Source: Streptomyces sp. NK15101 (GTDB taxonomy: Bacteria > Actinomycetota > Actinomycetes > Streptomycetales > Streptomycetaceae). From it: a stretch of DNA of 64,000 nucleotides. Below the pieces are notes generated by a model. It did no database searches. It had not been told where the DNA came from and saw only the letters and a list, made by a program, of their open reading frames with translations. Of this stretch, positions 47,774 through 55,941 are shown one piece after another. The position numbers and the translations under genes were made by a program. Numbering within the stretch: position 1 is the stretch's first letter; each line of letters starts with the position of its first letter. Where the stretch lies: NCBI RefSeq assembly GCF_020400725.1, contig NZ_JAINVG010000036.1, positions 1 to 64,000 of the forward strand, in the 5' to 3' direction.

Positions 47774-48246
47774 GCGGATCCGCTCCCCAGGGACACGGGC
47801 CTTTCGGCGGAGGGGGTGGTGCGGCGCGGGCGGCGCCGCCCGGCGGGCTTCTCCGGCAGCCAGGCGAAGGCCATGGAGCCGCCGAGGACCGAGAGGAACA
47901 TGCCGGCGAACAGGCCGCCGAGGTTGGACAGCGGGAAGGAGGCGACTCCCGCGATCACCGCGATGACGCCCGCGGTGTGGCGCTGTCCGGGCAGCAGCAG
48001 GATGAGCAGGGCCATCGCCATCAGGAGCACGCCGCCGGCCATGCCCGCGATGCCGCCGACGCCGACCTGGAGGATCCTGCCGAGCGGCGCCATCGGCAGG
48101 AAGAAGATGACGAAGCCGCCGAGTCCGGTCCAGAGGGCCGCCCAGAACGGCCGGGTGCGGCGCCAGCGGCGGAAGGCGAGGCGCGCGCGGTGCGGCCCGC
48201 CCAAAATAAACGATTCGGTCGGCTCGGGCGGCGGATCGGTGGTCAT
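47770..48246 (-). CDS. DUF6114 membrane protein (copy A)
   Basis: A 158-residue DUF6114 protein: cytoplasmic N-terminus, RRTRPFWAALWTGLGGFVIF opening the first of four helices, and a basic Pro/Arg tail. Paired with the DUF6230 gene on either side. Membrane partner or exporter of the DUF6230 proteins is a reasonable guess, not shown. Confidence 0.82.
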   Translation of the reverse strand: MTTDPPPEPTESFILGGPHRARLAFRRWRRTRPFWAALWTGLGGFVIFFLPMAPLGRILQVGVGGIAGMAGGVLLMAMALLILLLPGQRHTAGVIAVIAGVASFPLSNLGGLFAGMFLSVLGGSMAFAWLPEKPAGRRRPRRTTPSAERPVSLGSGSA

Positions 48247-48331
48247 GGGGGCCTCGCAGCGGTGGGTCGGGGTTGGGAGGGCCGGGGCCCGCGCCGCACG
48301 GAGGACGCGGAGCCCCGGGTGTCGCGTTCGG

Positions 48332-49018
48332 TCAGGCTCCGCAGGTCTTGTCGCCGTGGGCGATTCCGATGGCGAGGTCCGGCAGGGTGATCGCGCCGGC
48401 GATCGTGGCGCCGTTGGCGTCGGCGCTGAGGTTCTTGATGTCGGTCCGGCCGCCGGTGGCGTCGAGGCCGAACTGACCCGAGGTGCCGTCGTTGATGCCG
48501 GTGCCCTTGATCCCGGCGCCGTCGGCGGCCGCGCCGATGACGTTCGGGGTGGTGTCGCTCGCGTTGAGCGTGGCCGTGGCCGCCTTGAGGGCCTGCGCGT
48601 CGAGCACGAGCTTGTTCGCCTGGAGCCCGGCGCCGGCGACGAGTTGGTCGCTGGTGAGCGGGGTCGCGGCGGCGGGCGAGGAGATGTTGAGCGACCAGGT
48701 GCCGAGGTTGCCGATCACCGGGAGGTTGACCGACTGGACGGCGTGGACGCAGATGCCGTCCAGGCCCGCCTTGGCGATGCCGACCTCGGCGGCGCCCTTG
48801 GCCCCGCCGGCGTCGATGGTGTGCATGACCGCGCCGATGCCCTGGGGCGCGGCGACCGTCTTGGAGCTGAGGGTGAAGGGGACGCTGGTGAGCGAGAGGT
48901 TCGCGGCGAGCGCGCCCTGCACCATGGCCGTCGCCATGGCGGCGACGGCGGCCGTCGCGGGCACGGCGAGGAACGCCGATCTGCGCCAGCGGGTGACGCC
49001 TCTGGTCTCGTGCTGCAT
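48332..49018 (-). CDS. DUF6230 exported protein (copy A)
   Basis: A 228-residue DUF6230 protein, first gene of the operon. Export segment RWRRSAFLAVPATAAVAAMA, then GALAANLSLTSVPFTLSS opens the mature beta-rich domain; two Cys (GICVHAV, DKTCGA) are conserved in copy B. GGAGATCAC before ATG 49018 is a good ribosome site. Inverted GACACTT repeats upstream separate it from the TetR gene. Confidence 0.83.
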   Translation of the reverse strand: MQHETRGVTRWRRSAFLAVPATAAVAAMATAMVQGALAANLSLTSVPFTLSSKTVAAPQGIGAVMHTIDAGGAKGAAEVGIAKAGLDGICVHAVQSVNLPVIGNLGTWSLNISSPAAATPLTSDQLVAGAGLQANKLVLDAQALKAATATLNASDTTPNVIGAAADGAGIKGTGINDGTSGQFGLDATGGRTDIKNLSADANGATIAGAITLPDLAIGIAHGDKTCGA

Positions 49019-49052
49019 GTGATCTCCAACCGTCGTGCCGCACTGGCCGAAT

Positions 49053-49112
49053 GACACTTCGCGGCTACCTGTTCGAGAATTGGACACTTTCCTGAGAAGT
49101 GTCAACACTTCT
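49053..49112. promoter_or_regulatory. GACACTT inverted-repeat cluster, TetR operator
   Basis: GACACTT at 49053; GACACTT (49083-49089) facing AAGTGTC (49097-49103); and AGAAGTGT (49095-49102) facing ACACTTCT (49105-49112), a perfect 8-bp inverted repeat. These lie between the DUF6230 operon and the divergent TetR gene, the expected place for a repressor site acting on both. Confidence 0.65.
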
Positions 49113-49152
49113 GACGATCCCGGGGAGATTTCCCCTGGTCTAGGCTTGGCCG

Positions 49153-49755
49153 ATGCCACGGTTCAGGGAGACGGTCCGGACACTGCTGCGCGAACGCCTG
49201 CTGGACGCCGCGTACGAGGCGGTCGCGGACCGCGGCTTCGACAAGCTGCGCATGGCGCACCTGGCGAGCGCCGTCGGCGTCAGCCGACAGACGCTGTACG
49301 CCGAGTTCCCCTCCAAGGAGGCGGTCGGCGAAGCCCTGTTCCAGCGCGAGCTGGAGCGCTGCCTCGTCGGCATCCAGCAGGGCCTGGACGCGCACCGGGA
49401 CGACCTGCGCGCGGCCGTCGAGGCCTCCGTCGGCTTCACGCTCACGCTGGCCGCCCGGAACCCGCTGATCAAGGCCATGCTGGCCGGCACCGGTGAGGGC
49501 GGGCTCCTGCCGTACCTCACGACGCGGTCCGCGGCGGCCTTCGACACGGCGACGGCGATGGCCGACGCGTACGTCACGGAGGCCTGGCCCGCCATCGACC
49601 CGGTGGCGCGCGAGCTGGCCGTGGACGCGGCGGTCCGACTGACCGCCAGTCACATCGTCCAGGCCGGCCCCTCGCCGGAGGAGTCGGCCCGCCGCGTCGC
49701 GGACACCGTGGTCCGGATCGCCCTGAGCACGGGCCGGGAGCAGCTCCCCCGGTAG
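49153..49755 (+). CDS. TetR-family regulator of the DUF6230 operon
   Basis: A 200-residue TetR regulator: helix-turn-helix at residues about 12-58 (LASAVGVSRQTLYAEFPSKE) and a helical C-terminal domain. Divergent from the DUF6230/DUF6114 operon with GACACTT operators between, so it probably represses that operon and itself. The ligand is unknown. Ends three bases before the convergent signal peptidase gene. Confidence 0.85.
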   Translation: MPRFRETVRTLLRERLLDAAYEAVADRGFDKLRMAHLASAVGVSRQTLYAEFPSKEAVGEALFQRELERCLVGIQQGLDAHRDDLRAAVEASVGFTLTLAARNPLIKAMLAGTGEGGLLPYLTTRSAAAFDTATAMADAYVTEAWPAIDPVARELAVDAAVRLTASHIVQAGPSPEESARRVADTVVRIALSTGREQLPR

Positions 49756-49758
49756 GCC

Positions 49759-50367
49759 TCAGGGACTCGGCCCCCGGTGCTCCTCGAGGACGGGCCTGTT
49801 GCCGATGTCCGGTGAGGCGGAGACGGGGAGGGCCCGGGCGCCGACCCGGCCCTCGACCCGGTCCAGCGCGCCCCAGCCGTACGCCCGCGAGTCGTCCGAC
49901 AGATCGGGGTTGTCGCCCAGGTAGAAGAACGCGCCCTCGGGCACGGTCCGCAGCTCGGGCCGCGCCGACCGGGTGCCGTCGGGGCCGCAGCAGGCACTCG
50001 TGCGGTGGGCCTGCGACGCCCACGAGGGCGCCACCACCCGGCGCACCGGCCCCCGGCCGCCCTCTTGGAGGAGGACCTGGAAGGGCTCGTCCGGCGTGGA
50101 GACGATCGCCACCCGGTCACCGGGCAGGGCGATCACCCGCTTGACCAGGAGTGCGTCCTTCCCGGCGGCCCGCAGCAGCACCACGTCGAACCGGCGCGCC
50201 CCGCCCGCCGAGCCCGGGGTGACGAGGACCCGGTCGCCCGGCCGGAGGGTCGGGCTCATGCTGGTGCCGTCGACCCGGACGCCGAGGGCCGTGACGGCGA
50301 CCCCGGCGAGCAGGCAGAGCAGGACACCGGTTCCGAGGACGGCGCCGGCCGCCCGGCGCGGGTTCAT
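49759..50367 (-). CDS. short signal peptidase I (S26)
   Basis: A 202-residue type I signal peptidase: one N-terminal membrane anchor (about 9-29), box B GTSMSPT with the catalytic Ser36, box D LLVKRVIALPGD with the general base Lys76, and box E YLGDNPDLSDDSRAYG. It is shorter than the main lepB products and stands alone, so it may be a specialised paralogue, possibly serving the exported DUF6230 proteins encoded nearby; that link is only positional. Confidence 0.88.
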   Translation of the reverse strand: MNPRRAAGAVLGTGVLLCLLAGVAVTALGVRVDGTSMSPTLRPGDRVLVTPGSAGGARRFDVVLLRAAGKDALLVKRVIALPGDRVAIVSTPDEPFQVLLQEGGRGPVRRVVAPSWASQAHRTSACCGPDGTRSARPELRTVPEGAFFYLGDNPDLSDDSRAYGWGALDRVEGRVGARALPVSASPDIGNRPVLEEHRGPSP

Positions 50368-50470
50368 CGGCGTCGGCTGGGGTCCGGCGGCCAGGCGGCA
50401 CCGGACCGGTCGATTTCGGTCATGGCGGGAAGGTAGGCCCGGCGGCGGGCGGCGGCTGTGACCGTACCGC

Positions 50471-51502
50471 TCAGGGTTGTTGACCGCGCGTCTGATAAGA
50501 CCGGGGCGTCTCGCCGGTCCAGCGCCGGAAGGCCCGGTGGAAGGCGCTGGGTTCGGAGAAGCCCAGCTGCCGCGAGAGCCGCTCGATCGACACCCGCCCG
50601 CCGGTCAGCTCGGCGATGGCGTGGTCGCGCCGCACCTGGTCGCGGAGCCGCTGGTACGTCGTTCCCTCGGCGGCCAGTTGGCGCCGCAGGGTCTGCGGAC
50701 TGACGGACAGCCGGTCGGCGAGCTGCTCGGGCGTCGGCACCGGCCCGGCGGGCAGCGCCCGGCCGATCAGGTGCCGCACCCGGCCGGTCACCGTGCTGCC
50801 GTAGTCACTGCGGACCAGCACGTCCACCGGGGCGCGGCGGAGGAAGGCCTTGAGCGCCTCCGCGTCCCGCAGGACGGGTTCGTCCAGGTCCGCCCGATCG
50901 AAGACGGCCGCCGTCCGCCCCGCGCCGAAGACGCAGGGCGCGCCGAAGAGCAGGGCGTACTCGCGGGCGTGCCGGGGTTCGGGGTGGACGAACTCGACCC
51001 GCCTCAGGCCGATCCGGCGCCGGACGAGCCAGCCGGCGAAACGGTGCGCGACCAGGACGGTGGACTCGGCTCCGAAGTGGAGGGGGTCGTCGTATCCGGA
51101 GACGTCGAACTCCATCCGCGCCTCGTCGGGTCCGCCGGTTTCGCCGGCGTCGGGTTCGAGCAGCCGGAAGCGCGGGCCGGCCGGGAAGAGCGAGTAGAAG
51201 GTCTGCGCGCGCCGGAGCGCCTCGCGCAGGTCCCGGCTGCCGTGGACCACGACGTGGGCCATCATCGCGAAGGTCCCGACCTTGCTGGGCGCGCCGCCGA
51301 AGCCGATCAGCTCGTCGTCGAGCGCGGCCCACAGCGTCCTGACGAGCTGTCCGAACTGTTCCGCCGGGACCCTGGCCCGCGATTCCTCCAGGAGCGCGGA
51401 GGGCAGCCCGGCGCGGGCGAGGAGCGGCCCCGGGGCCACCCCGCGCCGCTCGGCCCCGAGCAGCACGGCCCGTACGTGATGAGCACTGACCGACGAGTTC
51501 AC
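50471..51502 (-). CDS. AraC-family regulator with Arabinose_bd-type N-domain
   Basis: A 343-residue AraC regulator. The N-terminal domain (residues 20-210) is the arabinose-binding-like type seen in OruR/ArgR-like and mycobacterial virulence regulators; the C-terminal pair of helix-turn-helices ends with the signature SRQLGFSEPSAFHRAFRRWTG. Divergent from the Rieske protein gene, which may be a target. Start at GTG 51502. Confidence 0.85.
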   Translation of the reverse strand: MNSSVSAHHVRAVLLGAERRGVAPGPLLARAGLPSALLEESRARVPAEQFGQLVRTLWAALDDELIGFGGAPSKVGTFAMMAHVVVHGSRDLREALRRAQTFYSLFPAGPRFRLLEPDAGETGGPDEARMEFDVSGYDDPLHFGAESTVLVAHRFAGWLVRRRIGLRRVEFVHPEPRHAREYALLFGAPCVFGAGRTAAVFDRADLDEPVLRDAEALKAFLRRAPVDVLVRSDYGSTVTGRVRHLIGRALPAGPVPTPEQLADRLSVSPQTLRRQLAAEGTTYQRLRDQVRRDHAIAELTGGRVSIERLSRQLGFSEPSAFHRAFRRWTGETPRSYQTRGQQP

Positions 51503-51649
51503 CGAAGCTAGACACTTTCATCGAAGGATGTCCAGGTTCCGACACTCTACTTAAAACTGTAAGGCCCTCGAAGTGCGCATCCCGTGAACGGGACACAGCT
51601 CACAGCCGTACCGTCAGTGCTGCACACCGAAGAAGAAGAGGGGCAGTAC

Positions 51650-52048
51650 ATGAGCGGAGTGGCACGTCGGACAGTGGTCGCGGCGGCGGGCAGCGCGGGC
51701 CTGGCGGCGGCGCTCGCCGCCTGCGGGGGCGGCGGGGACGACAAGAACGCGGCACCGGAGGGCACGCCGCTCGCCCGGACCGGGGACATCCCGGTGGGCG
51801 GCGGGAAGATCCTCGCCGACAAGGGTCTGGTGATCACCCAGCCGAAGGCCGGCGAGTTCAAGGCCTTCTCCTCGAAGTGCACCCACCAGGGCTGCGCCGT
51901 GAGCAGCATCGAGGACGGCGTCATCGTCTGCCCGTGCCACCAGAGCCACTTCGACATCTCGGACGGCAGCGTGAAGTCCGGCCCGGCGCCCGCGCCGCTG
52001 CCGCCGGAGCCGATCCAGGTGGTGGGCGAGGAGATCAGTCCCGGCTGA
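51650..52048 (+). CDS. Rieske [2Fe-2S] lipoprotein
   Basis: A 132-residue exported Rieske protein. Residues 3-25 are a twin-arginine-like signal (ARRTVVAAAGSAGLAAALAAC) that also ends in a lipobox Cys25. Cluster ligands are Cys77, His79, Cys94 and His97, with the disulphide pair Cys82/Cys96 of high-potential Rieske proteins. It would accept or donate electrons at the membrane outer face; the partner oxidase or dehydrogenase is not nearby. GAGGGG precedes ATG 51650. It overlaps the convergent isochorismatase-like gene by 14 bp. Confidence 0.88.
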   Translation: MSGVARRTVVAAAGSAGLAAALAACGGGGDDKNAAPEGTPLARTGDIPVGGGKILADKGLVITQPKAGEFKAFSSKCTHQGCAVSSIEDGVIVCPCHQSHFDISDGSVKSGPAPAPLPPEPIQVVGEEISPG

Positions 52049-52706
52049 CGGCACCACCGTCGCCCCGGGGGGCCTTCCAGCACCCCAGCACCTCGTCGGT
52101 CGTGGTGATCGTGGCGACCAGGGCGAGGGTGTGACGGATCATCGCGGGGGTGTAGTCGGCGGGCACCCCCGCGATGGCGTCCCCGGGCACGACGACCGTG
52201 TAGCCGAGGTTCACGGCGTCGAACACCGCGTTGGGGACGGCCACGTTGGCGGAGACTCCCGTGACGATCAGCGTCCGGCAGCCGAGGTTGCGGAGCAGCG
52301 CGTCGACGTCGGTGCCGGCGAGCGGCGAGAGGCCGTGCAGGCGCCGGACCACCAGGTCCTCGTCGGCGACCTCGACCGGTTCGGCGATCCGGACTGCCCT
52401 GCTGCCGCTGTGCTGCTGCACGGGCAGCCGGGCGGCGGCCGCGAAGAGCCGGGCGTTGGTGCTGGCGCCCCGCCCGTCGGGGCGCCGCTCGGCGACGGCG
52501 TGGACGACCTGGACGTCCGCCGCGTGCGCGGCGGCGACGAGCCGGGCCACGTTCCGCAGGGCACCCGACCCGCGCGCCGCGGCGGCCAGTTCGGGCAGGG
52601 CACTGTCGGGGCCGACGACGCCCTCCTGGCACTCGACGGTGAGCAGGACGACTCCGCCGTCCGGGCGGATCCGCTCCCCGAGCCGTTCTCCCGGACTTCG
52701 TCCCAT
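52035..52706 (-). CDS. isochorismatase-like hydrolase without catalytic Cys
   Basis: A 223-residue isochorismatase-fold protein. The usual Asp of (V/I)D-x-Q is Glu in LLTVECQEGV, and the nucleophile position reads TGVSANVAVPNA, with Ser in place of Cys. This variant group is frequent in actinobacteria; the family's true isochorismatases also lack the Cys. It could be a vinyl-ether hydrolase or a binding protein rather than a cysteine amidase. ATG 52706 is preceded by GGAGG (11 bases). Divergent from the FMN/F420-binding gene. Confidence 0.8.
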   Translation of the reverse strand: MGRSPGERLGERIRPDGGVVLLTVECQEGVVGPDSALPELAAAARGSGALRNVARLVAAAHAADVQVVHAVAERRPDGRGASTNARLFAAAARLPVQQHSGSRAVRIAEPVEVADEDLVVRRLHGLSPLAGTDVDALLRNLGCRTLIVTGVSANVAVPNAVFDAVNLGYTVVVPGDAIAGVPADYTPAMIRHTLALVATITTTDEVLGCWKAPRGDGGAVSRD

Positions 52707-52752
52707 GGCTCTTTCGACCTCCCCTTGCACGCGTGCGACCGACCCCCCATGC

Positions 52753-52773
52753 TTTCTGACGTCTCATCAGAAA
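52753..52773. promoter_or_regulatory. inverted repeat TTTCTGA-N7-TCAGAAA
   Basis: A perfect 7-bp inverted repeat with a 7-base spacer midway between the divergent isochorismatase-like and PPOX-fold genes. Likely an operator acting on both; no regulator gene is adjacent to name. Confidence 0.5.
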
Positions 52774-52791
52774 TCCAGAAGGGTGCGGACG

Positions 52792-53259
52792 ATGACCGTC
52801 GCACAGCGCCGTGGACGCCGGATCATGATGACCCCGGCCGAGCTCGACTCCTTCCTCGCCGAACAGCGCACCTGCCGGGTCGCGACCGTTTCCGCCGACG
52901 GCCGCCCGCACGTCAGCGCGCTCTGGTTCGTCTGGGACGGCTCCTCGCTGTGGCTGTACTCGATCACCCGCAGCCGGCGCTGGGCGGAGCTGCGCGCCGA
53001 TCCGAGGATCGCGGTCGTGGTGGACGACGGCGAGGAGTACGGGGAGCTGCGCGGCGTCGAACTGTCCGGCACCGCCGTCTTCGTCGGCGAGGCGCCGCGC
53101 ACCGGCGAGCCCTGCCCCGAACTCGACGTGCCCGAGCAGCTCTTCGCCGCCAAGAACTTCGGCCTGGACTCCATGCCGCACGACGGCCGGCACGCCTGGC
53201 TCCGGCTGACCCCGGACGCCGTCGCCTCCTGGGACTTCCGCAAGCTCGCGGACCTCTGA
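52792..53259 (+). CDS. pyridoxamine oxidase-fold (PPOX, F420/FMN) protein
   Basis: A 155-residue split-barrel protein of the PPOX class (RTCRVATVSADGRPHVSALW, then WAELRADPRIAVVVDDGEEY), resembling F420-dependent FDOR-B reductases and FMN-binding relatives. Acts on an unknown small molecule. GAAGGG lies before ATG 52792; an internal ATG at 52825 is possible. Convergent with LysR. Confidence 0.82.
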   Translation: MTVAQRRGRRIMMTPAELDSFLAEQRTCRVATVSADGRPHVSALWFVWDGSSLWLYSITRSRRWAELRADPRIAVVVDDGEEYGELRGVELSGTAVFVGEAPRTGEPCPELDVPEQLFAAKNFGLDSMPHDGRHAWLRLTPDAVASWDFRKLADL

Positions 53260-53283
53260 CGGGTGCGGCGGCCCGCACCGGGC

Positions 53284-54186
53284 TCAGCTCGCCAGCGGCT
53301 CCGCCGCCGCCCGCAGCGCCGCGACGACCGCGCGCACGGAGGGGCGGCGGCCCGCGTCGGCGCGCCAGGTGGCGTAGATGTGGCGCCGGACCTTCTGCCG
53401 CACGGGGACGAAGGCGACCCCGGCCGGCACCGGGCGCCCGAGCCGGGGAGTGATGCACACCCCGAGCCCGGCCGCGACCAGGGCCAGCTGGGTGTGGTGC
53501 TCCCCCGCGAAGTGCCCGATGCGCGGCTCGATGCCCTGGGAGCGCAGCGTGAACATCAGCCAGTCGTGGCAGAACTCGCCCTCGGGCCAGGACACCCACT
53601 CCTCGTCGGCGAAGTCCTCCAGGTCCACCGCCTCCCGTCCGGCGAGCGGGTGGCCGGTGGGCAGGGCCACGTCGGCGGAGTCGTCGAGGAGGTGGGCGCG
53701 CTCGAGGCCGCCGGGGACGGGCGCCCGCTTGTTGCTCCAGTCCAGGACGATCGCCAGGTCCGCGTCGCCGCGCATGACCGCCCGCACGCCCGGCTCCGGC
53801 TCCAGTTCCGTCGTGCGGACGCGGAGCTCGGGGTGGCCCGCGCGCAGGGCGGCGAGCGCGTCCGGGAAGAGTCCGCGAGCCGCCGTCGGGAAGGCCGCGA
53901 GCCGCACCTCGCCCACCACTCTCCCCCGCTGGGCCTCGATGTCGGCCTGCGCCATCTGGACCTGGGACAGGATCCGGGCGGCGTGCTCGGCGAGCAGCAG
54001 TCCGGCGTCGGTGAGCCGCACGCCCCGGCCGTTCTTGGCGAGCAGCTGCTGCCCGACCTCGCGCTCCAGCTTGGAGAGCTGCTGGGAGACGGCCGAGGTG
54101 GTGACGTGCAGGCCGTCGGCCGCGCCGCTGACCGAACCGTGCCGGGCGACGGCGTCGAGGGTGCGGAGGCGCTCCAGGTTCAACAT
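53284..54186 (-). CDS. LysR-family regulator
   Basis: A 300-residue LysR regulator with the winged helix at residues 1-60 (LNLERLRTLDAVARHGSVSG start, TSAVSQQLSKLEREVG recognition helix) and a periplasmic-binding-like effector domain. Divergent from the EamA transporter at 54260, with a 73-base control region between, so it likely controls that exporter in answer to its substrate. Confidence 0.88.
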   Translation of the reverse strand: MLNLERLRTLDAVARHGSVSGAADGLHVTTSAVSQQLSKLEREVGQQLLAKNGRGVRLTDAGLLLAEHAARILSQVQMAQADIEAQRGRVVGEVRLAAFPTAARGLFPDALAALRAGHPELRVRTTELEPEPGVRAVMRGDADLAIVLDWSNKRAPVPGGLERAHLLDDSADVALPTGHPLAGREAVDLEDFADEEWVSWPEGEFCHDWLMFTLRSQGIEPRIGHFAGEHHTQLALVAAGLGVCITPRLGRPVPAGVAFVPVRQKVRRHIYATWRADAGRRPSVRAVVAALRAAAEPLAS

Positions 54187-54259
54187 GTAAGCGATACTAA
54201 GGGGAGGGGTCGAGGAATTCTCGCTTGTTCTAAGACGTTGCTCCGGTCACCCTGTGTGC

Positions 54260-55258
54260 ATGAGCCCCGCAGTCCCGTCCTCCTCGTCCCCCGCCCCCGC
54301 CTCGCGTCTGTTCGACTGGCGCGTCCGCTTCGGCGTCCTGGCCCTCATCTGGGGCTTCAGCTTCCTCTTCATCAAGGTCGGCACGGAGGGCTTCGCCCCC
54401 TTCCAGGTCACCTTCGGACGGCTCCTGTTCGGTACGGCGGTGCTCGCCGTCGCGATCGTCGTCAAGCGCGACCGGCTGCCGCGCGGCACCCGCGTCTGGG
54501 GCCATCTGACGGTCGCGGCCTTCCTCCTCAACGCCCTGCCGTTCTCCCTCTTCGCGTACGCGGAGCTGACGATCCCCTCGACCCTGGCGGGCATCTGCAA
54601 CGCGACGACGCCGCTCTGGGGCATGGTGCTGTCACTCGTCGCGCTCTCCGAGGACCGCCCGACCCGGGTCCGCGCGGCCGGCCTCGGCATCGGCTTCGTC
54701 GGCGTGCTCACCGTGCTCGGCGCCTGGCAGGGCTTCTCCGGCCTCGACGTGACCGGCACGGCCCTGGCCCTGCTCGCCTCCTTCAGCTACGCGGTCGGCT
54801 GGATCTACGTCCGCAGGACCCTGAGCGGCACGGGCGCCTCGAACCTCTCGCTGGCCGGCTCCCAGGTCGGCCTCGCGACCCTGCAGCTGGCGGTGGTCAC
54901 CCCCCTGTTCACCTCGGTCCCGAAGTCCGTGGAACTCCTGCCGCTCCTCTCCGTGCTCGCGCTCGGCGCGCTCGGGACGGGGTACGCGATGCTGCTCCAG
55001 TACGGCGTCGTCGCGGAGGTCGGCCCGACGACGGCCGCCATGGTCACGTACTTCATCCCGGTGATCGCCACGGCGGCGGGCGTCGCCCTGCTGGACGAGC
55101 ACCTCACCTGGAACACCCCGGTGGGCGCCCTGGTGGTCCTGGCCGGCGCGGCCCTCACCCAGACCCGCACCTCCCGCCGCACGGCACCGCCGGAGACGGC
55201 CCCGCAGCCGGCTCCCGCGCCCGCCGGGGTGCCCGCCCGGGCGGCGAGCCGCGCCTGA
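54260..55258 (+). CDS. EamA (DMT-superfamily) transporter
   Basis: A 332-residue protein of ten membrane helices in two EamA repeats (first LIWGFSFLFIKVGTEGF, second from about residue 160), usually exporters of amino acids, metabolites or drugs. ATG 54260 was chosen over a GTG two codons upstream. Probable target of the divergent LysR. Pro/Ala-rich cytoplasmic tail. Confidence 0.88.
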   Translation: MSPAVPSSSSPAPASRLFDWRVRFGVLALIWGFSFLFIKVGTEGFAPFQVTFGRLLFGTAVLAVAIVVKRDRLPRGTRVWGHLTVAAFLLNALPFSLFAYAELTIPSTLAGICNATTPLWGMVLSLVALSEDRPTRVRAAGLGIGFVGVLTVLGAWQGFSGLDVTGTALALLASFSYAVGWIYVRRTLSGTGASNLSLAGSQVGLATLQLAVVTPLFTSVPKSVELLPLLSVLALGALGTGYAMLLQYGVVAEVGPTTAAMVTYFIPVIATAAGVALLDEHLTWNTPVGALVVLAGAALTQTRTSRRTAPPETAPQPAPAPAGVPARAASRA

Positions 55259-55360
55259 GGCGCCACCCGGACGGCGGAGCGCACGGGCGACGGGCGGGCG
55301 CCTCTCCCTCTCCCGTGTCACTCTCCGTTACGGACGGGGCCGCAAGATCGTTGGCCGGGC

Positions 55361-55543
55361 ATGAACCTCACCACGATTCCCCGAACCCTCGTCGCCGCCC
55401 TCGCCCTGAGCGGTGCCTTCCTCGGTTTCGCCGGCACGGCCCAGGCCGCCACCGCCGGAGCCGTGGCAGCCGTCGCCCCGATGGACGGTCCCGAGCCGGT
55501 CGAGCTCGACGAGCTGGGCCTCCCCGACCTCCTGGAGGACTGA
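55361..55543 (+). CDS. 60-aa exported peptide
   Basis: Sixty residues: a signal peptide (RTLVAALALSGAFLGFAGTA, cleavage after AQA about residue 29) and a short acidic end (PEPVELDELGLPDLLED). The mature peptide would be about 30 residues with no Cys. No family recognised. A strong terminator follows. Confidence 0.6.
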   Translation: MNLTTIPRTLVAALALSGAFLGFAGTAQAATAGAVAAVAPMDGPEPVELDELGLPDLLED

Positions 55544-55565
55544 CCGCACACGACAGCGGGGCACG

Positions 55566-55605
55566 GGAACGGCCGGACACCACGAGGGCGGTGTCCGGCC
55601 GTTCC
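55566..55605. terminator. bidirectional terminator
   Basis: A perfect 16-bp stem (55566-55581 with 55590-55605) and an eight-base loop between the stop codons of two convergent small exported-protein genes. Confidence 0.85.
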
Positions 55606-55620
55606 GTTCGTCCCGGAACG

Positions 55621-55941
55621 TCAGCCGGCGTCCCGGCGCGCTCCTCCGAACAGGGTCTCCAGGGCGTCGACGGCGCTGCCGTCGTGGTCACTGCCCGCCG
55701 TACCGCCGCTGCCGTACTGGACGTTGGCCGCCCGGTCGATCTCCACGACGGAGTCGGCGTGGGAGTTGTCGATGACGGTGAGCAGGCTGTCGCCGGCCGC
55801 GGCCGGAGCGGAGCCGGCCGTCAGCAGGGCGGCGGCCAGACCGAGCGCCTTCAGCGGCGTCCTGAGCGGGCCGCCGACCGCCTTCTTCGGCGAGGGCCCG
55901 AGTGCCCCCTCGCCCCGCTGCCCCGGGACCACGGGGCTCAC
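55621..55941 (-). CDS. small exported protein coupled to the PEP mutase-like gene
   Basis: A 106-residue product starting at a GTG that overlaps the stop of the enzyme gene (GTGA, 55938-55941). Hydrophobic signal KALGLAAALLTAGSAPAAAG about residues 25-44, then a 60-residue acidic mature part (DSLLTVIDNSHADSVVEID). No family recognised. Translational coupling of an exported peptide to a cytoplasmic carbon-carbon lyase is unusual. Confidence 0.6.
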   Translation of the reverse strand: MSPVVPGQRGEGALGPSPKKAVGGPLRTPLKALGLAAALLTAGSAPAAAGDSLLTVIDNSHADSVVEIDRAANVQYGSGGTAGSDHDGSAVDALETLFGGARRDAG

